Shown piece by piece: positions 1 through 7,770 of a DNA stretch of 64,000 nucleotides. Each line of letters opens with the position of its first letter. The stretch's first letter is position 1. Location of the stretch: NCBI GenBank assembly GCA_900552685.1, contig USAJ01000001.1, positions 1 to 64,000 of the forward strand. Reading direction: 5' to 3'. Origin of the DNA: an uncultured Collinsella sp. (lineage in GTDB: Bacteria > Actinomycetota > Coriobacteriia > Coriobacteriales > Coriobacteriaceae). Both the position numbers and the translations under genes were made by a program. The notes beneath the pieces were generated by a model. The model ran no database searches and was not told the origin of the DNA. It was given only the letters and a program-made list of their open reading frames with translations.

Positions 1-303
1 TCACGAGCGGGGGCTCCTATCTTTTTAGTGCCCTCGGATTGGGTCATAGTGTCTGTCCGCCCTCTACCCGCGGCATTGTCTTGCTCCGGATGCGGCAGTT
101 AGGGACGTTCCTTTTGTGCCGGCACTTTGGGACACTCCTTGTCATTGGTGCAAAGTAACCTGCCCCCATTGCGCTGAGCAGCGTGTGCCGTTAAGCGGAG
201 AGGCGTATTGTTGACCCATCGTTTGGGCATACAATTGCTATTGGTTTGCTGCGGTGAAGGCCTGTCCGCTCCGCAGCTTTTTTCTACGGTTAAAGGAGTA
301 TGT
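1..303. other. upstream region of adenine deaminase, no gene seen
   Basis: No convincing coding region. Bases about 98-140 carry the dispersed motif family seen elsewhere in the window (GGGACGTTCCTTTTGTGCC followed by GGCACTTTGGGACACTCC), with GTGCCGGCAC as a small palindrome. The ribosome-binding site of ade (AAAGGAG, about 291-297) ends the region. I see no purine riboswitch core. Confidence 0.5.
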
Positions 304-2124
304 ATGTCCGTTGAGGTCATGAGGTCTGTGATCGAGGCCGCCGAGGGTCGTGCGCCCGTCGACACGCTGTTTACCAATGCGCAGATTGTCGACGTATATG
401 GCCAGCGCGTGGCGCCCGGTAGCGTTGCCGTCAAGGACGGTGTGATCGTCGGCGTGCTCTACGATGGTCGCGACGATGCCGCCGGCACCTACGAGGCTGC
501 CGAGGTCATTGACTGCCAGGGCCGCTATCTCGCCCCCGGCTTTATCGACGGACATCTGCACATTGAGTCCTCGAACATCCGTCCCGCCGAGTATGCGCGC
601 ATGGCGGCGACGCGCGGTACCACCACCGCCATTGCCGACAGCCACGAGATCGCCAACGTGGCGGGGCTCGACGGCCTGCGCTTTATGATCGAGGACGGTC
701 GCCGCGCGCCCATTTCCATCAAGTACATGATGCCCTCATGCGTGCCCGCGCTGCCCGATGAGCAAGCGGGCGCTGTGATTACCGCTGCTGACATGCAGGC
801 GTTTTTTGCCGAGCATCCGGGCGACGTTTTTGGCCTGGGCGAGATGATGAACCTGCCGGGCGTCTTTATGGCCGATCCCGAGACCTGCGCTCGCATCGAT
901 GCTGCCAACCAGACGCCGTCCAAGCAGGTCGACGGCCATGCGCCGCTCGTTGCCGGCAAGGACCTCAATGCCTATGCCGCGGCGGGTATTATTGCCGACC
1001 ACGAGTCGACGATTCCCGAGGAGGCGCTCGACAAGCTGTCTCGCGGCATGTACGTGATGCTGCGCGAGGGTACGTGCAGCCATGATCTGGCCAACCTGTC
1101 GCCGATGCTGCTGGAGAATCCCGCGCGCGCCCGCCGCTGCTGCTTTGCGACTGACGACGGCGCTCCTTCCGATGCGCTTGCAACCGGCATGATCGACAAT
1201 GCCTGCCGCGTGGCGATTGAGGCCGGTATCGACCCCGTGGTCGCTATCTCTATGGCGTCCCTCTCCACGGCCGAGGCGTTTGGCCTGGATCACGGCTGCC
1301 GCGACCCGCACGAGCTCCGCGGTGCGATTGCCCCGGGCAAGCGTGCCGACCTGCTGGTGCTCAACGACCTGACGTTTGCCACGGCTCCGCATCGCGTATA
1401 TGCCGCCGGTGCTCTGGTGGCGCAGGACGGCACCTTTGTGGGCGAGATTGCACCCGAGATGGCCGAGGTTGCGGCCCTTGCCGATGAGCTGCGTGCTTCC
1501 GTTAAACTTCCGAAGCTTTCGCTCGACGTGTTCGATTATGCCTTTAAGCCGGGCGAGGCCGTTATCGATGTCATCCCAGGTATGGCTATCACGGGTATGG
1601 CCCGCCCCGAGAGTGCCGAGGACTTGCGTCGCATTATGCTGATTGAGCGCCATGGCCGCGGCGTGTCGCTGCAGGCCGAGGGCGCCGATGGCGACGGTCC
1701 CGCCGGCATGGGGCTCGTCGGCAAGCATATCGGTCGCGGCTGGGTGCGCGGTTTCACCATCACGGGCGGTGCCATTGCCTCCACGATCGGCCACGACTCG
1801 CACAACGTGTGCGTGGTGGGCGACAATGCGGCGGATATGATGGCTGCCGTTGAGGCCGTGGGCCAGGGCGGCCACGTGCTGGTGCGCAACGGCGAGGTCG
1901 TGGCACGCATTCCGCTGGCGCTCGGTGGCCTTATGAGCGAGGGCACGGCCGAGGACGTTGCCGCGCAGCACGACGACTTTATGGTCAAGGCGCGCGCCAT
2001 GGGTATTGAGCCGCCGCTCGACCCCATCATGGGCATCATCTTCCTGCCCCTGCCGGTCATCCCGACGCTCCGCATCCGCCCCGAGGGCATGTTCGACGTT
2101 ACAACCTTCACCTACGCCGACTAG
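304..2124 (+). CDS. ade: adenine deaminase
   Basis: Predicted adenine deaminase (adenine to hypoxanthine plus ammonia; purine salvage, cytosol), 606 residues, a usual length for the Ade family. It has the amidohydrolase layout: N-terminal beta-sandwich, the metal-binding DGHLHIES motif (His84 and His86), a DSHEIANVAG stretch, ADHES and ATDDGAPSDAL in the barrel, and the Ade-specific C-terminal domain with AITGMARPES and STIGHDSHNVCVVG. The ATG at 304 is preferred over an in-frame start 96 bases upstream because AAAGGAG lies about 6 bases before it. It appears monocistronic. Its stop codon is part of a directly repeated 18-bp sequence (2118-2135 and 2145-2162). Function is confident from family knowledge; substrate specificity is inferred. 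Confidence 0.93.
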   Translation: MSVEVMRSVIEAAEGRAPVDTLFTNAQIVDVYGQRVAPGSVAVKDGVIVGVLYDGRDDAAGTYEAAEVIDCQGRYLAPGFIDGHLHIESSNIRPAEYARMAATRGTTTAIADSHEIANVAGLDGLRFMIEDGRRAPISIKYMMPSCVPALPDEQAGAVITAADMQAFFAEHPGDVFGLGEMMNLPGVFMADPETCARIDAANQTPSKQVDGHAPLVAGKDLNAYAAAGIIADHESTIPEEALDKLSRGMYVMLREGTCSHDLANLSPMLLENPARARRCCFATDDGAPSDALATGMIDNACRVAIEAGIDPVVAISMASLSTAEAFGLDHGCRDPHELRGAIAPGKRADLLVLNDLTFATAPHRVYAAGALVAQDGTFVGEIAPEMAEVAALADELRASVKLPKLSLDVFDYAFKPGEAVIDVIPGMAITGMARPESAEDLRRIMLIERHGRGVSLQAEGADGDGPAGMGLVGKHIGRGWVRGFTITGGAIASTIGHDSHNVCVVGDNAADMMAAVEAVGQGGHVLVRNGEVVARIPLALGGLMSEGTAEDVAAQHDDFMVKARAMGIEPPLDPIMGIIFLPLPVIPTLRIRPEGMFDVTTFTYAD

Positions 2125-2162
2125 TCATCGGGGACGTTCTTAAACGACTAGTCATCGGGGAC
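2118..2162. repeat. tandem 18-bp direct repeat over the ade stop codon
   Basis: CGACTAGTCATCGGGGAC occurs at 2118-2135 and again at 2145-2162. The first copy contains the ade stop codon TAG. Its GGGGAC tail resembles the dispersed GGGGACGTTCC motif found near 100, 3170 and 44500. Confidence 0.8.
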
Positions 2163-2263
2163 ACTCTTTGGCGGGCTGCCTGACGTCGCGACCGTAGGAC
2201 CTCTGACGCGCGTGAGCTATTTGCTAGGTCCTTGTAACGTTTGCGCCCGCGGAGTCTTACCTG

Positions 2264-2328
2264 AGCTCCCTTTGGGTACGTTGGAATTGGATACACGTTC
2301 GATTCCAACAAGCCCGAAGGGAGCTTTT
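2264..2328 (+). promoter_or_regulatory. long hairpin that includes the ribosome-binding site of the next gene
   Basis: The arm AGCTCCCTTTGGG (2264-2276) pairs with CCCGAAGGGAGCT (2313-2325) with one wobble. A second stem, GTTGGAAT (2280-2287) with ATTCCAAC (2302-2309), lies inside it. The right arm contains AAGGGAG, the Shine-Dalgarno sequence of the HAD gene at 2331, and is followed by four T. It could act as a terminator, an attenuator or a ribosome-binding-site lock. Confidence 0.7.
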
Positions 2329-2330
2329 CC

Positions 2331-3125
2331 ATGTTTAAACTGATTGCATCCGATATGGACGGCACGTTGCTTGACGAAAACAGCCAGGTGCCTCCCGAGA
2401 CCTACGAACTGATTCTGGCGCTACACGAGCATGGCGTGCATTTTGCCGCATCGTCAGGTCGCCGCTACGATCGCCTGTGCGAGTTCTTTGCGCCCGTTCG
2501 CGACAAGATGGACTTTGTCGCCGCTAACGGTGCCCAGGTCTACGCCGACGGCAAAATGGTAGACCGTGAGGTGTATTCGCACCTGGCGATTCGAAAGCTC
2601 GCCCAAGCAGTCGCGACGTTTCCCAATCTGCATCTTGCGCTCTTTGACCGAACCAAGTCCTTCCTGCTCGATGACGAGTGCAAGTTCGTGCGTGAGGTCG
2701 ATAAGGACCTTCCCAATGCCGAGCGTATTTGGGAGCTGCCCGATCCGGGCGTAAATATCATCAAGGCGAGTATCTTTTGCGATGACGGTGTCGTTATGGA
2801 CAGCGCCTACGTGCTACAGCGCGAACTTGGTCAGCTCTTTACTTTTGCGCCTTCGGGCAACGCGTGGATCGATGCTATGCAGCCCGGTGTGTCGAAGGCC
2901 TCGGGCATCGCGCAGCTCGCGGAACACTACGGCATTGGACGCGACGAGGTCATGGCGTTTGGCGACTCGATGAACGACTACGAGATCATTCGCTTTGTCG
3001 GCACGGGCTGCGCGATGGAAAACGCGCGCCCCGCGCTCAAAGCGGTTGCCGATCGCGTCGTAGGCTGCAACCGCGACCACGCCGTTCAGCAGGAGCTCCG
3101 TCGCGTGCTGGAGAGTCTCGCCTAA
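2331..3125 (+). CDS. Cof-type HAD-IIB phosphatase
   Basis: 264 residues, typical for the Cof/YidA HAD-IIB family of small-molecule phosphatases (cytosolic, broad sugar-phosphate or nucleotide-phosphate substrates). Motif I is SDMDGTLLD with the catalytic aspartates D8 and D10. An IIB cap fills the middle. The C-terminal part has SKASGIAQL (the motif III lysine region) and GDSMNDYEII (motif IV). The ATG at 2331 is 7 bases after AAGGGAG, which lies within a hairpin arm. Exact substrate cannot be told from sequence. A second HAD-IIB gene lies nearby on the opposite strand, but the two do not look like a recent duplication. Confidence 0.9.
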   Translation: MFKLIASDMDGTLLDENSQVPPETYELILALHEHGVHFAASSGRRYDRLCEFFAPVRDKMDFVAANGAQVYADGKMVDREVYSHLAIRKLAQAVATFPNLHLALFDRTKSFLLDDECKFVREVDKDLPNAERIWELPDPGVNIIKASIFCDDGVVMDSAYVLQRELGQLFTFAPSGNAWIDAMQPGVSKASGIAQLAEHYGIGRDEVMAFGDSMNDYEIIRFVGTGCAMENARPALKAVADRVVGCNRDHAVQQELRRVLESLA

Positions 3126-3210
3126 TTCGGCAGATGGAGACGTTCCTTTTCTGTCGGCAGCCGGGGACAGTCTTTGCGGCGCCCCGCGAGGAGTGTCCCC
3201 AACGACTACT
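3126..3210. repeat. copy of the GGGGACGTTCC-type intergenic motif family
   Basis: The spacer between two convergent HAD genes contains GGAGACGTTCCTTTTCTGTC, GGGGACAGTCTTTGCGGC and GGAGTGTCCCC. These are variants of the motif near 100 and 44458-44552. No T-rich terminator is evident for either gene. Confidence 0.5.
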
Positions 3211-3235
3211 TAGCTACCCTGCCGGGTTGATGCTG

Positions 3236-4078
3236 CTAGGCGAGGGCGGCCATGATGGTGCGGGCGACGCCGTCGTGGTCGTTGTCGTATTCGGTGATGG
3301 CGTCGGCGGCCTCGCGGTCTTCGGGTTCGCCGTTGATCATGGCCATGCCGTGGCCCGCTGTCTGCAGCATGGGGATGTCGTTGATGTTGTCGCCGAACGC
3401 CCAAGCGTCGGCGAGACGCTCGCCCAGGTGCTCGCATAGCCACGTGAGGGCCGTTCCCTTGGTGGCGCCCTCGCCCATGACCTCGATATTCATGGCGTAC
3501 GAACGTGTGACCTCAATGCCTCCGAGCGTGTCGAGCTCCGACGCGATGGCGTCGCGATCGGCCGGGTCGTGCCAGTACATGGCGATGCGTTCGAGCGTCT
3601 CGACCTCGTCGATCTTGCTGTCGATATCCATGTCGATCGGTGTTCGTGTGCGCTTGAGCGAAGCCGCGATGTGGGGGTCGCCGCCGCAGAATTCGTCCAG
3701 GCGCGTGTAGAGCGAGCGGGGGAGGAAGCACTGCCCGTCCGCGAAGATATCGAAGGTCACATCGTGGCCGGCGGCGATGCGGTGGATGCGATGGGCAATG
3801 CCGCAATCGAGCGGTCGGCTCAAGATGCGCGTGGCGCGCGAGGTATCGGTGGGCACATCGTCGTCGAGCTGCCAGACGCTGGCGCCATTGGCACAGACGG
3901 CATAGTGCACGGCGGGATGGGCGAGGATGGGCTCAAAGATGCCCGACAGCGGACGTCCCGTGCACGGTACAAACTCAATGCCGCGACGTGCGAGCTCGTC
4001 GAGCATCGACCAGGTGGCGTCGCTCATCTGCTTGTCGCTCGTCAACAGCGTCCCATCCATATCGGAAAAAACAATCAT
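3236..4078 (-). CDS. Cof-type HAD-IIB phosphatase
   Basis: 280 residues on the minus strand. SDMDGTLLT (D6, D8) is motif I; KGTALTWLCEHLG and GDNINDIPML are motifs III and IV of the HAD-IIB family, so it is a predicted Mg-dependent phosphatase of small phosphorylated metabolites. Its start at 4078 has only a modest AAAGG upstream. A terminator-like hairpin (4104-4144) separates it from the citrate synthase gene upstream on the same strand, so it probably has its own promoter. Substrate unknown. Confidence 0.9.
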   Translation of the reverse strand: MIVFSDMDGTLLTSDKQMSDATWSMLDELARRGIEFVPCTGRPLSGIFEPILAHPAVHYAVCANGASVWQLDDDVPTDTSRATRILSRPLDCGIAHRIHRIAAGHDVTFDIFADGQCFLPRSLYTRLDEFCGGDPHIAASLKRTRTPIDMDIDSKIDEVETLERIAMYWHDPADRDAIASELDTLGGIEVTRSYAMNIEVMGEGATKGTALTWLCEHLGERLADAWAFGDNINDIPMLQTAGHGMAMINGEPEDREAADAITEYDNDHDGVARTIMAALA

Positions 4079-4103
4079 TCGATGCAGCCCTTTCTGCTGG
4101 CAT

Positions 4104-4144
4104 AAAAAGCGTGGCCGAGGGCGGTGATGCCCTGGCCACGCTCG
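4104..4144 (-). terminator. intrinsic terminator after citrate synthase
   Basis: Read on the minus strand, AGCGTGGCC pairs with GGCCACGCT, an inner GGGC/GCCC stem sits between them, and a T run follows. It lies 21 bases after the citrate synthase stop. Confidence 0.75.
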
Positions 4145-4165
4145 AGTTCTATAACGGTCCGTGTC

Positions 4166-5584
4166 CTAGCGGTCGGCGAGCGGCTTGTACTCCAGCGGTT
4201 CGATCACCGGGCGGTAGGCGGGTCGGATGATGCGGTGCGCGCAGAAGAGCTCTTCCATGCGGTGCGCCGACCAGCCTGCCATGCGGGCGACGGCGAACAG
4301 CGGCGTAAAGAGCGTCTCGGGCACACCGAGCATCTTGTAGATAAAGCCCGTGTACAGGTCGATGTTGGCGCAGATGGGCTTGGTCATGCCGTGGTCGCGC
4401 ATGACCTGGGGTGCCAGGCGCTCAATGCGCTCGATGAGTGCGAACTCTTCGCCCAAGTCCTTCTTGGCTGCCAGCGAGCGCGCGTAACGGCGGCATACCT
4501 CGGCGCGTGGGTCGCTCAGCGTGTAGACGGCGTGGCCCATACCGTAGATGAGGCCCGTGCCGTCGAAGGCCTGCTTGTCGAGGATCTTACCCAGGTAAGC
4601 CGCGACCTCGTCTTCATTTTCCCAGTTGGAAACATGCGCGCGGATGTCCTCGTGCATAGACACGACCTTGGCATTGGCACCGCCGTGGCGCGGGCCCTTG
4701 AGCGAGCCGATAGCCGCGGCGTAGGCGGAATACGGGTCGGTGGCCGAAGAGGACAGCACGCGGCAAGCGAAGGTGGAGTTGTTGCCGCCGCCGTGCTCGG
4801 CATGCAGCATGAGCATAACGTCGAGCAGCATCGCCTCATCGCGGGTGAACGCCATGCCGCCGCGCAGGACCTGTAGGATGGTCTCGGCGGTGGAGAGACC
4901 GGGCGTGGGGTGCGGCACGTGAACCTCGGAGCCGCGAAGCTTGGCGATCGAGGCCATGTGTGCGAAGGCGGCGATGCGCGGGAGACGTGCGAGCATGGAA
5001 ATGGCGACGTCGATTTCGTGCTCGGGCGTGATCACGTCTGGTTCGGCATCGAAGGCGTAGAGCAGCAGCACGGCGCGCTGGAGCACGTTCATGATGCTCG
5101 ACGACACCGTGGTCATGGGGAACTCTTTGACGTACTCATCGCTCAGGTGCCTAAAAGCGCCCAGACGTCCGCAAAAACCGTCGAGCTCCTCTTTGTTGGG
5201 CAGCGAGCCCGTGATGAGCAGGTAGGCGACCTCTTCGTAGCCATAGCGATTCTCGGCCTGGGCGTTGTTGACCAGGTCCTCGATGCTGTAGCCGCGCAGC
5301 GTAAGCTTGCCCTGGTCGGGCACGACTTTGCCGTCGACCTTGTTGTAGCCGTGCACGTCCGAGATGCGGGTAAGGCCCGCGACCACGCCCGAGCCATCGG
5401 CATTGCGCAGGCCGCGCTTGACGTTATGCTCTACGAACAGGCCCTCGTCGTACGGGGCGGTCGGCAGGCCGTGGTAGAGGTTTTCGCTTTCGGGCGAAAT
5501 CTGACGGCTCGCCTCGTAATCCAGAACCAGGCGGCTCAGGTGATCGTCGAAGCGGTAGTAGATTTTCTTGGCGTCGTAGGCCAT
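4166..5584 (-). CDS. gltA: citrate synthase
   Basis: 472 residues; condenses oxaloacetate and acetyl-CoA to citrate (cytosol). Visible family motifs are LMLHAEHGGGNNSTF (a catalytic His region), GSLKGPRHGGAN, IYGMGHAVYTLSDPRA (second catalytic His) and ANIDLYTGFIY (catalytic Asp region). It is longer than the classical 430-residue enzymes because of an N-terminal stretch of about 60 residues, as in other anaerobe citrate synthases. GGAGAGGAG precedes the ATG at 5584. With glutamate synthase elsewhere in the window it probably serves 2-oxoglutarate and glutamate supply rather than a full TCA cycle (inference). Confidence 0.95.
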   Translation of the reverse strand: MAYDAKKIYYRFDDHLSRLVLDYEASRQISPESENLYHGLPTAPYDEGLFVEHNVKRGLRNADGSGVVAGLTRISDVHGYNKVDGKVVPDQGKLTLRGYSIEDLVNNAQAENRYGYEEVAYLLITGSLPNKEELDGFCGRLGAFRHLSDEYVKEFPMTTVSSSIMNVLQRAVLLLYAFDAEPDVITPEHEIDVAISMLARLPRIAAFAHMASIAKLRGSEVHVPHPTPGLSTAETILQVLRGGMAFTRDEAMLLDVMLMLHAEHGGGNNSTFACRVLSSSATDPYSAYAAAIGSLKGPRHGGANAKVVSMHEDIRAHVSNWENEDEVAAYLGKILDKQAFDGTGLIYGMGHAVYTLSDPRAEVCRRYARSLAAKKDLGEEFALIERIERLAPQVMRDHGMTKPICANIDLYTGFIYKMLGVPETLFTPLFAVARMAGWSAHRMEELFCAHRIIRPAYRPVIEPLEYKPLADR

Positions 5585-5661
5585 GCGCGCTCCTCTCCGG
5601 TCCGCTTTGGGGCCGCGCGCTTGGACGATATGACGTCAAGCTGCCCCGAGCGGCTTGTTCG

Positions 5662-5949
5662 CTACAGGCGGTACATAAAGTTAAAGACGTCCTCGCGCTG
5701 GATGGACACGTTGACGCCCGAAAGCTCGCCGGCCTCGGCCAGGGCCTTCTGCAGCTCGGCGAAGTCGAGCTTGGACTCGGCGGTGTCGGCCAGCATGGTC
5801 ATGGTGAAGATGTCCTCGATAATGGACTGCGTGATGTCGCGGATGTCGACGTTGGCCTCGCCTAGGACACGGGTGACGCCGGCGACGATGCCGGGGCGGT
5901 TCTTGCCAAGGACGGTGATGACGATACGGGAGGACGAGATCTCGGCCAT
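5662..5949 (-). CDS. ACT-domain protein (UPF0237 family)
   Basis: 95 residues starting MAEISSSRIVITVLGKNRPG, the ACT fold signature (beta-alpha-beta with a conserved KNRPGIV turn), followed by a second ACT-like half (ELSGVNVSIQREDVFNFMYRL). UPF0237/GcvR-like ACT proteins are stand-alone predicted amino-acid sensors. The start at 5949 is chosen because GAAAGGG precedes it and the protein then aligns end to end with the family; a longer in-frame reading to 6105 has no ribosome site. It lies 78 bases upstream of citrate synthase on the same strand and may be cotranscribed with it. Confidence 0.88.
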   Translation of the reverse strand: MAEISSSRIVITVLGKNRPGIVAGVTRVLGEANVDIRDITQSIIEDIFTMTMLADTAESKLDFAELQKALAEAGELSGVNVSIQREDVFNFMYRL

Positions 5950-6059
5950 GGGAAACCCTTTCGCGTGATTGCGGCGCGCGGGGCGCTCCGCTACGGTACA
6001 GTGTTCATCATTGTACCTGTCTGGCGCAAAAAGGGGCACGCTCGCTGCGGCGTTACATG

Positions 6060-6225
6060 TCTGCAACATGAGCGTGAGGGGGCAGTCCACACGGGGAAGA
6101 GCCAACTGATCGTCTTCACGTCGCGTATGACGATATTTCGGTCGTCCGGCTCGGTGATGCCGTAGCCGAACACTTGGAGCGTCTCGATGGACTCTTGAAC
6201 GCGGGGACGAGTCTCGTCGCGCCCT
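6060..6225 (-). other. possible short coding remnant upstream of the ACT gene
   Basis: On the minus strand, directly past the XRE gene stop, the reading DETRPRVQESIETLQVFGYG continues with sensible composition for about 40 codons but has no start or ribosome site. It may be the decayed end of another gene. I do not recognise it. Confidence 0.25.
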
Positions 6226-6477
6226 CTAATCCTCGGCGGACCAATCGAGTCCGAACTCCTTTCGGGCATCCTCTTCGCTCATGACTTCGAGAAGGTCTCC
6301 GGGTTGGCAACGAAGGGCGAGGCATAGCTGCTCGAGCGTGTTGAAACGAATGCCGCGAATATGCCCTTTTTTAATACGGGACAGGTTCACGGGCGTGGTT
6401 CCAATCCTTTCGGCAAGTTCGTTCGAGGAAATCTTTCGCTCGGCCATGATCTTGTCGAGGCGAACAATTACGGGCAT
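6226..6477 (-). CDS. XRE/Cro-type helix-turn-helix regulator
   Basis: 83 residues, almost all one Cro/C1-type HTH domain (residues about 4-65): SSNELAERIGTTPVNLSRIK is the helix-turn-helix, followed by the usual TLEQLCLALRCQPGDLLEV. Compact XRE proteins of this type (YozG-like) are typically encoded next to DUF2975 membrane proteins, as here, 9 bases downstream of one. AAGGAA precedes the ATG. The likely role is DNA-binding repressor of its own unit or of the divergent ABC cluster (inference). Confidence 0.9.
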   Translation of the reverse strand: MPVIVRLDKIMAERKISSNELAERIGTTPVNLSRIKKGHIRGIRFNTLEQLCLALRCQPGDLLEVMSEEDARKEFGLDWSAED

Positions 6478-6486
6478 GGCGTTTCC

Positions 6487-6999
6487 TTACGCAATCTCGT
6501 CGGAGTCGAGGTACAGCTCTCGGGCGTACAAGAAGAGCTGGGAAAGCATGAACAGGACGATGCCGAGAACCAGAGAGGTCCAATCGAATGATGAAGCGAT
6601 CTCTTGGGCGCCGACGGCCCCCTCGCCGCCAAACATCGAAACGGAGGTTTTGAGTGAGCCGGCGTAGAGGCTGGTGGCAGCTTGAACAACGAAGAGAATG
6701 CCGAGCACCTTCAAGCATGTCGCAGACCCTTTCTTGAAGGGGTCTCCGCTCTTGATCGTCCACACGAGAACGGCGCTGAGGATGGTCGTAGCGATACCGA
6801 TGACGGCAGGGACCAATGTCGAGATCGCAAGGGCTGGATACGCGGGGGAGTCTGCAATTACAGGGTTGTCGAGCACTTCGATTGCTGGCTTTAAGGAGAA
6901 CGCCACTTGTGCGATGGCGGTGGCGCAAAGGGTCGCAGAGGCTATCGCACATGCGATGCGGAAGGAATGAAGCCGGGGAGTGCGATTGTCGGAACTCAT
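6487..6999 (-). CDS. DUF2975-type membrane protein
   Basis: 170 residues with four predicted membrane helices (about residues 15-35, 58-82, 98-118 and 138-158), the DUF2975 arrangement, ending in a short cytoplasmic tail. GGAGG lies about 6 bases before the ATG at 6999. It forms a two-gene unit with the XRE regulator; such pairs are thought to couple a membrane signal to the regulator, but the mechanism is not established. The unit is divergent from the ABC/peptide cluster, so the 120-base gap probably holds both promoters. Confidence 0.8.
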   Translation of the reverse strand: MSSDNRTPRLHSFRIACAIASATLCATAIAQVAFSLKPAIEVLDNPVIADSPAYPALAISTLVPAVIGIATTILSAVLVWTIKSGDPFKKGSATCLKVLGILFVVQAATSLYAGSLKTSVSMFGGEGAVGAQEIASSFDWTSLVLGIVLFMLSQLFLYARELYLDSDEIA

Positions 7000-7078
7000 A
7001 ATAACCTCCGAAGAATTTAAAAAACTCAGGTTACTTTTTAACAGTTTATGTTAAATTGACTTTGCCGGCAAGTAATAA

Positions 7079-7102
7079 GGGCCGAGCATTTTGTTCGGCC
7101 CC
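7079..7102. other. hairpin in the divergent promoter region
   Basis: GGGCCGA and TTCGGCCC form a short stem around CATTTTG between the divergent units. It has no clear T run after it. It could be part of a 5' leader of the ABC genes. Confidence 0.4.
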
Positions 7103-7134
7103 TCTGTTCCGACTGGATGAGGTTAAGGTTGGCG

Positions 7135-7767
7135 ATGAATATGCTCAAAATCTCGAAGGCGATCTTTAGGTCGCTTCTCTCCTCCAGGTCGCTCTGTGTT
7201 GTCGTTGTTGCGTTGATGGTTCTTTGTGCTCTGCCCGTCTTCAGGAGCGCGGCTGGCATCGACGGACGGGTCGAATACCTCGAGTCGGGAATAACCCGTG
7301 TTGAGCAGGAATTGTCAGCATCCTATGCGGATGCGCTTGTGAATGCGGGGGAGGACGGTGTCTATACCTCTTCATCAAGCATGCCCGCGCTTCTGTACCC
7401 TCTTGCCGCGGGACGTCTTATCTTGGCACCGCTCTCTCCCCTACTTCCGTTTCTGCAGATATCGGATGGAGAGTACACCTATTATGACGGATCGAAGGAG
7501 TACTTGCTATGGGTCGCAACGGCCGTTGCCGTCTCGTTCCTTGCCGCGCGTCTTAACAAACGTGAAAAGCTCATCATCCAGGCACCGATGGGCGAGCTGG
7601 GTAGACTTGTTGCATCGAGCGTATGGGCGAGTGTTTTTGCAATGCTTGCCGTCCTCGCCATCAATCTTCCAGGGATAATCGCCGCGCTTGTGAAGAATGG
7701 CCCGGGCTCGCCGTTCTATCCGATAGGCTACATTCAATATGCGACTCCGGTTATCAAACCGGCTTAG
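7135..7767 (+). CDS. ABC permease, N-terminal part, cut off by in-frame TAG
   Basis: First part of a membrane protein whose reading frame continues after TAG (7765-7767) without a shift into the gene at 7771. It has an N-terminal membrane helix (SLCVVVVALMVLCALPVF), an extracytoplasmic region of about 90 residues, and two more helices ending with the segment AALVKNGPGSPFYPIGYIQY. This NG-x-G-x3-YP segment recurs in the second half of the next reading frame and in the permease at 10257, so all three are homologous permease domains. ATG 7135 follows AAGG at 6 bases; ATG 7117 and 7141 are alternatives. As it stands the product is truncated inside the permease domain and is probably non-functional unless the TAG is read through. 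Confidence 0.7.
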   Translation: MNMLKISKAIFRSLLSSRSLCVVVVALMVLCALPVFRSAAGIDGRVEYLESGITRVEQELSASYADALVNAGEDGVYTSSSSMPALLYPLAAGRLILAPLSPLLPFLQISDGEYTYYDGSKEYLLWVATAVAVSFLAARLNKREKLIIQAPMGELGRLVASSVWASVFAMLAVLAINLPGIIAALVKNGPGSPFYPIGYIQYATPVIKPA

Positions 7768-7770
7768 CTG

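Noticed and set aside
1..303. Purine riboswitch upstream of adenine deaminase
   Set aside because: No conserved purine riboswitch core or three-way junction is visible.
736..1971. Long minus-strand reading frame opposite ade
   Set aside because: Shadow of a high-GC gene: His/Arg/Gly-rich translation, no ribosome site, no family motifs. The same holds for the large minus-strand frames opposite secA (13558-16338), gltB (39814-43137 and 38242-39705), the helicase (56369-58612) and the GltD-like gene (60263-62116).
3236..3443. Plus-strand reading frames over the second HAD gene
   Set aside because: They are antisense to a gene with complete HAD motifs and have no ribosome site.
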